Shown piece by piece: positions 1 to 4,579 of a stretch of DNA of 8,282 nt; within the stretch, counting starts at the first letter, position 1, and each line of letters starts with the position of its first letter. Under the pieces are notes generated by a model. That model was not told the DNA's origin and did not search any database. It saw only the letters and a program-made list of their open reading frames with translations. The position numbers were made by a program, and so were the translations under genes. This DNA is from Coriobacteriales bacterium (GTDB lineage Bacteria; Actinomycetota; Coriobacteriia; Coriobacteriales; UBA8131): assembly GCA_031290695.1 (NCBI GenBank), contig JAITNB010000017.1, forward strand, positions 1 to 8,282. Direction: 5' to 3'.

Positions 1-5
1 GCTAC

Positions 6-24
6 GTTTAATGGTGCATAAAAC
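6..24. repeat. Imperfect inverted repeat, possible operator or leader hairpin
   Basis: GTTTAATG (6-13) and CATAAAAC (17-24) are reverse complements at 7 of 8 positions, separated by GTG. The element lies about 18-36 bases downstream of the transcription start predicted from the leftward promoter candidate. It could be a regulator site or a weak RNA hairpin. The size is small enough for chance. Confidence 0.25.
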
Positions 25-48
25 CGCCCCAGTTTCCCTGAACGCATA

Positions 49-77
49 ATAATGACACTTGCTACTTGATTTGGCAA
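49..77 (-). promoter_or_regulatory. Candidate sigma70-type promoter pointing left, out of the window
   Basis: Read on the minus strand, a -35 TTGCCA (72-77) is followed by a 17-base spacer and a -10 CATTAT (49-54). These match the consensus at 5/6 and 4/6 positions. It would start a transcript near position 42 for a minus-strand gene beyond the left edge. An imperfect dyad at 6-24 lies just downstream of the expected start. This is a pattern match only. The rest of 1-184 shows no convincing gene and no clear stem-loop terminator for the CAP protein gene that ends at 185. Confidence 0.33.
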
Positions 78-184
78 TAGGCAGGGCGCACACTCCCCGT
101 ACTCGCCACAGTTTGCAGCACGCTGGGAAAGACAGGGGTTGCCCACTGCCAAGAAACATTCGCCCCAACTATAAGGTTGTTTGC

Positions 185-1771
185 CTAACCAGCGAAGAAC
201 TGTGCCCAGCAGGGGGTGCCGGTGCCGGGATCAACGTAGTACCCTACCCCCATTGCCGTGAAATCGGTGTCAAGGATATTCTCCCTATGGCCTGTTGAGC
301 CCATCCACGCTGCCACAACCGCTTCTGGCGTCCTGTAGCCGGAGGCGATGTTCTCTCCCGCCGCATTAAAGGAAAGCCCAAAATCCTCGGTGATTACGGT
401 GGACCAACTGGTGCCGTTAGGACGCACATGCTCAAACTTTATAGAAATCTCTTCTGCCCGTATATTGGTTGCGCTCTGCAGGACCGCACTGGCATTTAAG
501 GGGAGTACGCCAACCTTTGCCCGCTCGACGTTTACCAAATCAAGGACTGCGGCCTCATATTGTGAAAGCTGTGTCGAGTTCGTGATAATGCTCTCAAGGT
601 TTGGGCTTACAGAGCTTATACCTCCCAGCAAATAGCCGGAGTTCACGCTAGACAGAGAGATTGTGCTGAGGGCGACATTGCGATAGATCGTGTAATGGCC
701 GGCAAGACTGTCGTCAACCAAGAGCAACACCGCGCTCTTCTTGCCACACATAACGCCTCCAACGAGGGCATCAGGGAAGTTGCTCCCTGTTGCCAGAGCC
801 ATATTGTTGTACGACAAGACACCGGTATTCACCGCATAATTAGCAACGCGTGCCGAGGTCTCATAGCGATGGTCGCCCGCAATGCGCACATAGTCAAAAG
901 CAGTGCGGCCCAGTTGGGACTTGACCTCATCTGCAACCGATTCGCTGCCACCAATCAACAAGACCTTGCTAAAGCCGCCCTGCCTGATCGCCTCAACCGC
1001 CGCAGCATCTAAAAGCTTCGTTGTTGCATTTGCGAGGAAGATAGGGGCCTTTTGCTTATAGGCATAGGGGGCGATGGATACTGCGTCGGCAAAAGTCCTC
1101 GCTGTCACGATAATGGCCGTATCGCCCCAGTTGCCCAAGCCATTGCGATAGATATCAAGGGCTGTCTCATAGCGGGAAGCCCCCGAATAACGGCTTACCG
1201 CAGCGTCGCCAAACTGGTCTCTGAGCTCACGCTCAACAGAACTGGATACCGATTCATTACCGCCAACGATGATAACCCTGCTCGGAGCCAGGCGGTCAAT
1301 CTGTGTACGGGTATAGCTGGTGAGCGTGTTAGAGTCAGCATCAGTTAACAGAAGGGCAGCATCCAAAACGCCAGCAAGGGCGCTCGCTGTAAGGGCATCA
1401 GGAAAGTCGTTGCCCTTCGCCAGGATAACCGTGTTGGCCGTAGTGTACGACTCTACGGCAATCGCGCCCATAGTCTCATAGCGGTTAATCCCTTGGAGCC
1501 GGTGCCATGTGACGACCGCCAGAGGCTGAACGCCAGAGCCATCTCCCAAGGGTGCTACGGCCGACTCATGCGTCAAAGAGGTGAGGCCGCCATCCGTAGT
1601 CGCAAGGCCCTCGCCAAGGTCACTGACAGAAACAGGCTCGGCTATTGCGGTTGCCCCCTCAGGACTGACGGAAGGGTCATCCACCGCATAACTTGCAGGA
1701 ACGACCAAGGCCATAAGAAGGGTTGAAGCGGTTAGTGCACAGAGAAACGAACGAGCAGCCCTCATTTTCAT
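185..1771 (-). CDS. Secreted cell-wall protein: three CWB2 repeats plus C-terminal CAP (SCP-like) domain
   Basis: 528 residues from the chosen ATG. Residues 1-29 form a signal peptide (basic start, hydrophobic core, likely cleavage after SYA at 29). A low-complexity linker follows. Three CWB2 modules cover about 90-192, 193-294 and 295-398, each opening with RYET (Arg97, Arg200, Arg302). Residues about 402-528 form a CAP domain with His448, Glu473 in AGENIASG, His495 in GHREN, and a final WAQFFAG. CWB2 modules are known to bind anionic wall polymers in clostridia. CAP domains are widespread extracellular folds, and bacterial ones mostly lack a proven activity, so the effector role is open. 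The frame stays open 37 codons further upstream, but AAGGAG (1777-1782), five bases before the ATG at 1771, and the signal peptide favour this start. It lies 124 bases behind the transglutaminase-like gene on the same strand and may be co-transcribed. Base composition looks poorer in GC than the subtilase gene. Confidence 0.9.
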   Translation of the reverse strand: MKMRAARSFLCALTASTLLMALVVPASYAVDDPSVSPEGATAIAEPVSVSDLGEGLATTDGGLTSLTHESAVAPLGDGSGVQPLAVVTWHRLQGINRYETMGAIAVESYTTANTVILAKGNDFPDALTASALAGVLDAALLLTDADSNTLTSYTRTQIDRLAPSRVIIVGGNESVSSSVERELRDQFGDAAVSRYSGASRYETALDIYRNGLGNWGDTAIIVTARTFADAVSIAPYAYKQKAPIFLANATTKLLDAAAVEAIRQGGFSKVLLIGGSESVADEVKSQLGRTAFDYVRIAGDHRYETSARVANYAVNTGVLSYNNMALATGSNFPDALVGGVMCGKKSAVLLLVDDSLAGHYTIYRNVALSTISLSSVNSGYLLGGISSVSPNLESIITNSTQLSQYEAAVLDLVNVERAKVGVLPLNASAVLQSATNIRAEEISIKFEHVRPNGTSWSTVITEDFGLSFNAAGENIASGYRTPEAVVAAWMGSTGHRENILDTDFTAMGVGYYVDPGTGTPCWAQFFAG

Positions 1772-1776
1772 ACTGT

Positions 1777-1782
1777 CTCCTT
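1777..1782 (-). promoter_or_regulatory. Ribosome binding site deciding the start of the CWB2-CAP gene
   Basis: Minus-strand AAGGAG ends five bases before the ATG at 1771-1769. A second in-frame ATG two codons later would sit 11 bases away. A second GAGGAG lies further upstream, near 1820-1826, seven bases before an in-frame TTG. That start would add 13 residues ahead of the signal peptide, so it is less likely. Confidence 0.7.
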
Positions 1783-1843
1783 TTGATGAACCCACCCACG
1801 TCCCAACCAATAAGGAACTCCTCAGGAGGGACAAACCTACAGA

Positions 1844-1872
1844 ATAATACCACTTCGCGGCTTTCTTTGCAG
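1844..1872 (-). promoter_or_regulatory. Weak candidate promoter for the CWB2-CAP gene
   Basis: On the minus strand the -10 TATTAT (1844-1849) matches consensus at 5/6. The best -35 at 17-base spacing, CTGCAA (1867-1872), matches only 3/6. It would give a leader of about 65 bases. The gene could instead be read from the promoter of the upstream transglutaminase-like gene, since no strong terminator separates them. Confidence 0.25.
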
Positions 1873-1878
1873 ACAGTG

Positions 1879-1904
1879 GCATCTACCAGACGCATCTACC
1901 AGAC
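1879..1904. repeat. Perfect 13-bp tandem duplication across a stop codon
   Basis: GCATCTACCAGAC occurs twice with no gap, at 1879-1891 and 1892-1904. The right copy holds the last codons and the TAG stop (1896-1898) of the transglutaminase-like gene. The left copy lies in the spacer. On the minus strand each copy reads GTCTGGTAGATGC, so the stop and the bases after it are duplicated without changing the protein. It looks like a replication-slippage product. Confidence 0.9.
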
Positions 1905-4382
1905 ATAGGAGAGCCGCGGAGATGTTTGCCAATAGAGGTTGATCTTCAACTCATACTCGCCTTCTGGGTCACAGATATAGCGCTGGCCGCCCTGCCAGAC
2001 CTCGACCCAGCCATGTGGTGTGGTGCCACCGCCTCGCGCCCCCACCGCACCGGCAACAGAATGGGCATCATAGCCAATCGCACGCGCCATCAACCCAAAG
2101 AGCGCCGCAAAGCTAAAGCAGTTGCCCGAGCCAGTGGCAAGCATGTCGTACCCGTACTCGTTTATCCAGTTGGGGCCAAGGTTGACGCTCTTTGTCCGAT
2201 AACGGTATGAGTCCACAACATAACGGTAACTCTGCCACAGACGGTCACTGGCACTCATGCCTTCGTTAATAGATGCGTCAAATGCCCTTCCAAGCGCTGC
2301 ATCGAGGTTTGCGTCGCCGGTAAGAGTCACATAGTAGGTAGAGCTGATACCTGCAGCCGTGAAGAACACCACCCTGCCACCATAAAGCGAGAAATACCAG
2401 CCCGCTCCTACGTTATAGACCCTGCTCACCAACACCGACCCTGCGGGAAGGGTGGCCACTTGGGACGCTGAGCCAATCGGGCGTGCATAGAGTACCTTGT
2501 CCGTATCAAAGCGCACCCGTAGCTGCATGGCGGTATAAGCGCTATAGTCGCTTCTCGGGCTAAAATTACCCGTTGTGTTGCGCACATACTGTGTGCCGCT
2601 GTTAGAGAGAACCGCATACCAGGACGACGAGGTGTCGTAGGGGTAGTACAAGAAAGACTGACCTGCTGCAAGGCTGCCCACTATTGGGCTTGAGGCACTG
2701 GGATGGCTGTGTACCTCTACGGCAACAAGCGCATTCGCCCAATTCTCAGAATACTGGTTGGCTGGCTGCGGCAGCATCCCATAGCATATCTGATCCCGGT
2801 TCCCCTGGCTCACTGTGGAGGTTGCCCCAAAGACAGAGACTTCTATGATGTCCGTTCTCTGATTTATACGCTGTATCGCGGAGGAGTAGGTGTCGTCGGG
2901 CAGGAGGAGGAGTATCGCATGGCGTATCCCCTGCAGCGCGGCACCGGTGAGGGCGTCAGGAAAGTTCTTCCCCGTCGTCACGCCAAGGTAATCATATCCC
3001 AAACCCCTCCCCGTAAGCCAGTCGGCAATTATCAGGGAGGTGGCATAACGGTCTGCCCCGCCAAGCCGCGTGACCTGTGAGGTCACGGTGGTGCGTACCA
3101 GGTTCTCGGTGCCCTGCGCCACCGAGGCAGTGCTTCCCACAATCACCACCTCGGTAAACCCTCCGTTACGTAAGTCATGGTAGATGGCGTCAGAAAGGGT
3201 ACCGTCAGCGCGCGTGAGCAGCACAGGGACATTCATCGCATAGCTGTAGGGGGCTATCGAGAGGATGTCGGGAAAGGAATAGCCGTTCGCAATAATCGCA
3301 GTGTTTGACCATTGGCCCCGCCCTTTTGCGTAGACAAGAGATGAGGTCGCCAGGCGGTCTATCCCATCAAAGCGCTCGATACTTGCCTGTGGCGCAACAG
3401 CCTCTATCTGCCTTTGAACCAACACGGATAGAGTCGCGGTACCTCCAACCAGGTATATCTTCGATGGGTTGAGTGCCCGCAGCGTCGCCTGTGCCTGCGC
3501 AGGCAACGACCCTGCTGTCGTAAGCACAGTTGGGGCGCCCTCAAGGCCAGCGAGCGAGATTGCGGCAGAGATGTCCCCGTCTTTCTCCCCCGAAGTAACA
3601 ACCACGGTGCCACCCGTCGCAAAGGCCCCTGACTGCGCGATATTCGCCATCGAGTCATAGCGCGTTGCGCCGCCGAGCTCCCTGAGCGCCCTGCTCTTCA
3701 CAAAATGCGCGACATAATAGTGCGTGGCGCCTGCCGCAAAGCGCTCCTGCGCAAACTCTGCGGCACTCAAAGGGGTCGCAGCGTCACGGTACCAACAATT
3801 GAGCCGATACCCGGCAGCCGGGCTCACGGTGGGCCAGGTGACAGGAGCGGCCCCCTCCTCGCCCGCTACCATCTGGTCGCCATTCGCCACGCTGGACCCG
3901 CCCTGCACGACAACGGTCCCCTGCGCGGGGTCCGAAGAACGAAACACCATCACCCCCACCGCAAGGGTGCCAACATCCAAAGTATCATAGACCCCAGAAG
4001 CATCATCAGTGAGCAGGCCCAGGCCATCCAAGTCTGCAAAAGGGTCGCTGGGGATAAGGCCGGGGACCAACGAAGGGTCGGTTGTCGCGCCGTCCGGCAG
4101 TATCTCGACATCCCCAAGGTTGCCTTCGAGACCTGCGGACTCCAAAGTCCCCTGTTGCGCCTTTGTTTCCTCGGGCTGCGCCTCGTAGGACAAGGCGGGC
4201 AGCGAGGTGCTCGCTGTTGGGGCGGGCGGCCCGACCGTCTCCTGCGCCTGGGCCACAGGGGACAGCACCAGGCTTGCGATTATCACAAACGTACAAGCGG
4301 CGGCACAGGACTTGTGGAGCACAGAACAAGTACCGGCACGCCTGCAGTTGCGGTTGTGGCTGTGGTTGAAACGAAGCCTCAT
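1896..4382 (-). CDS. Secreted CWB2 protein with SH3-like domains and a C-terminal transglutaminase-like domain
   Basis: 828 residues. A long basic start and hydrophobic stretch (about 25-46, cleavage likely after AQA at 46) form the signal peptide. A linker rich in acidic residues covers about 80-140. A beta-strand bacterial-repeat domain resembling InlB B-repeat/Flg_new types covers about 143-228. Three CWB2 modules follow (about 234-336, 337-437, 438-535), then two SH3-like stretches (about 549-605 and 618-681). The transglutaminase-like domain is about 690-828, with Cys755 in GSGNCFSFA, His790 in TTPHGWVEV and Asp805 in YICDPEG, so the Cys-His-Asp triad is complete. Members of this superfamily include cysteine proteases, peptide cyclases and cross-linking enzymes; the substrate here is unknown, though wall peptides or surface proteins are plausible. 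The CWB2 heads are unusual: RYDS, RLAT and RYAT instead of RYET. The ATG follows a GGGGG Shine-Dalgarno by eight bases. The gene is divergent from the subtilase gene and precedes the CAP gene. Confidence 0.92.
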   Translation of the reverse strand: MRLRFNHSHNRNCRRAGTCSVLHKSCAAACTFVIIASLVLSPVAQAQETVGPPAPTASTSLPALSYEAQPEETKAQQGTLESAGLEGNLGDVEILPDGATTDPSLVPGLIPSDPFADLDGLGLLTDDASGVYDTLDVGTLAVGVMVFRSSDPAQGTVVVQGGSSVANGDQMVAGEEGAAPVTWPTVSPAAGYRLNCWYRDAATPLSAAEFAQERFAAGATHYYVAHFVKSRALRELGGATRYDSMANIAQSGAFATGGTVVVTSGEKDGDISAAISLAGLEGAPTVLTTAGSLPAQAQATLRALNPSKIYLVGGTATLSVLVQRQIEAVAPQASIERFDGIDRLATSSLVYAKGRGQWSNTAIIANGYSFPDILSIAPYSYAMNVPVLLTRADGTLSDAIYHDLRNGGFTEVVIVGSTASVAQGTENLVRTTVTSQVTRLGGADRYATSLIIADWLTGRGLGYDYLGVTTGKNFPDALTGAALQGIRHAILLLLPDDTYSSAIQRINQRTDIIEVSVFGATSTVSQGNRDQICYGMLPQPANQYSENWANALVAVEVHSHPSASSPIVGSLAAGQSFLYYPYDTSSSWYAVLSNSGTQYVRNTTGNFSPRSDYSAYTAMQLRVRFDTDKVLYARPIGSASQVATLPAGSVLVSRVYNVGAGWYFSLYGGRVVFFTAAGISSTYYVTLTGDANLDAALGRAFDASINEGMSASDRLWQSYRYVVDSYRYRTKSVNLGPNWINEYGYDMLATGSGNCFSFAALFGLMARAIGYDAHSVAGAVGARGGGTTPHGWVEVWQGGQRYICDPEGEYELKINLYWQTSPRLSYVW

Positions 4383-4390
4383 ACGAGATA

Positions 4391-4398
4391 CCCCCTTT
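4391..4398 (-). promoter_or_regulatory. Ribosome binding site of the transglutaminase-like gene
   Basis: Minus-strand AAAGGGGG lies eight bases before the ATG at 4382-4380. It is a G-rich variant of the AAAGGAGG consensus. It supports this start although the region before the hydrophobic core of the signal peptide is unusually long, about 24 residues. Confidence 0.6.
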
Positions 4399-4405
4399 GA
4401 GCATT

Positions 4406-4431
4406 GGGCGGTCTTTTAAAACGACCTTCCC
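4406..4431 (-). promoter_or_regulatory. Inverted repeat in the leader of the transglutaminase-like gene
   Basis: GGG (4406-4408) and GGTC (4410-4413) pair with GACC (4423-4426) and CCC (4429-4431) around the palindrome TTTTAAAA (4414-4421). Small bulges interrupt the stem. On the minus-strand transcript it would fold just upstream of the ribosome binding site, so it could affect translation, or it could be a protein-binding dyad. Function is inferred from symmetry only. Confidence 0.4.
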
Positions 4432-4497
4432 ACAGTTTATCAGAACCACAACTAGATAAGTGCATACAGCATAGACCCCAAAAAGAACAAAACCGCT

Positions 4498-4529
4498 ATA
4501 CTTACTTTAGTATGCTTGCTAGCTAGAAG
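4498..4529. promoter_or_regulatory. Two small dyads in the divergent intergenic region
   Basis: ATACT (4498-4502) and AGTAT (4509-4513) form an inverted repeat with six bases between. Directly after it, CTAGCTAG (4519-4526) is a perfect 8-bp palindrome, flanked by CTT (4515-4517) and AAG (4527-4529). Both lie between the two divergent genes and close to the minus-strand promoter candidate, a typical place for operators. A possible plus-strand -10, TATACT (4497-4502), overlaps the first dyad but has no good -35. Confidence 0.35.
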
Positions 4530-4535
4530 TTTTGT

Positions 4536-4564
4536 ATTTTGTGGCTCTATGCCAAGACTGTCAA
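4536..4564 (-). promoter_or_regulatory. Candidate sigma70-type promoter for the transglutaminase-like gene
   Basis: On the minus strand a perfect -35 TTGACA (4559-4564) is followed by a 17-base spacer and a -10 CAAAAT (4536-4541, 4/6 to consensus). Transcription would start near 4529 and give a leader of about 147 bases containing both the dyads and the leader hairpin. The -35 sits almost against the Shine-Dalgarno of the divergent subtilase gene. I found no comparably good promoter for the subtilase gene. Confidence 0.4.
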
Positions 4565-4565
4565 T

Positions 4566-4571
4566 AAGGAG
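4566..4571 (+). promoter_or_regulatory. Ribosome binding site deciding the GTG start of the subtilase gene
   Basis: AAGGAG lies eight bases before the GTG at 4580. In-frame ATG codons 7 and 12 codons later have no comparable site and would trim the basic N-terminus of the signal peptide. GTG is therefore preferred. Confidence 0.7.
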
Positions 4572-4579
4572 AGTAGACC

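Noticed and set aside
59..298. Plus-strand open frame at the left edge (79 codons)
   Set aside because: It starts with TTG, lacks a ribosome binding site, overlaps the antisense of the CAP domain, and resembles no protein I know.
578..1504. CWB2 arrays as CRISPR or other DNA repeat arrays
   Set aside because: The periodicity of about 102-109 codons is in frame and conserved at protein level. DNA identity between modules is limited to short stretches.
1772..1882. N-terminal extension of the CWB2-CAP protein to the ATG at 1882
   Set aside because: It would put 37 residues before the signal peptide. The AAGGAG at 1777-1782 fits the later ATG at 1771 well, and there is no good site before 1882.
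1856..1918. AGCCGCG/CGCGGCT inverted repeat (1856-1862 and 1912-1918) as terminator of the transglutaminase-like gene
   Set aside because: The arms are 49 bases apart, one lies inside the coding region, and no T-run follows. A chance match is likelier than an intrinsic terminator.
3705..4400. Plus-strand open frame opposite the start of the transglutaminase-like gene (231 codons)
   Set aside because: It is antisense to a signal peptide, linker and beta-repeat domain, shows no domain or signal peptide, and has no convincing ribosome binding site.
4516..4540. TTGCTA ... TATTTT as plus-strand promoter of the subtilase gene
   Set aside because: The spacer is only 13 bases, too short for a sigma70-type promoter.
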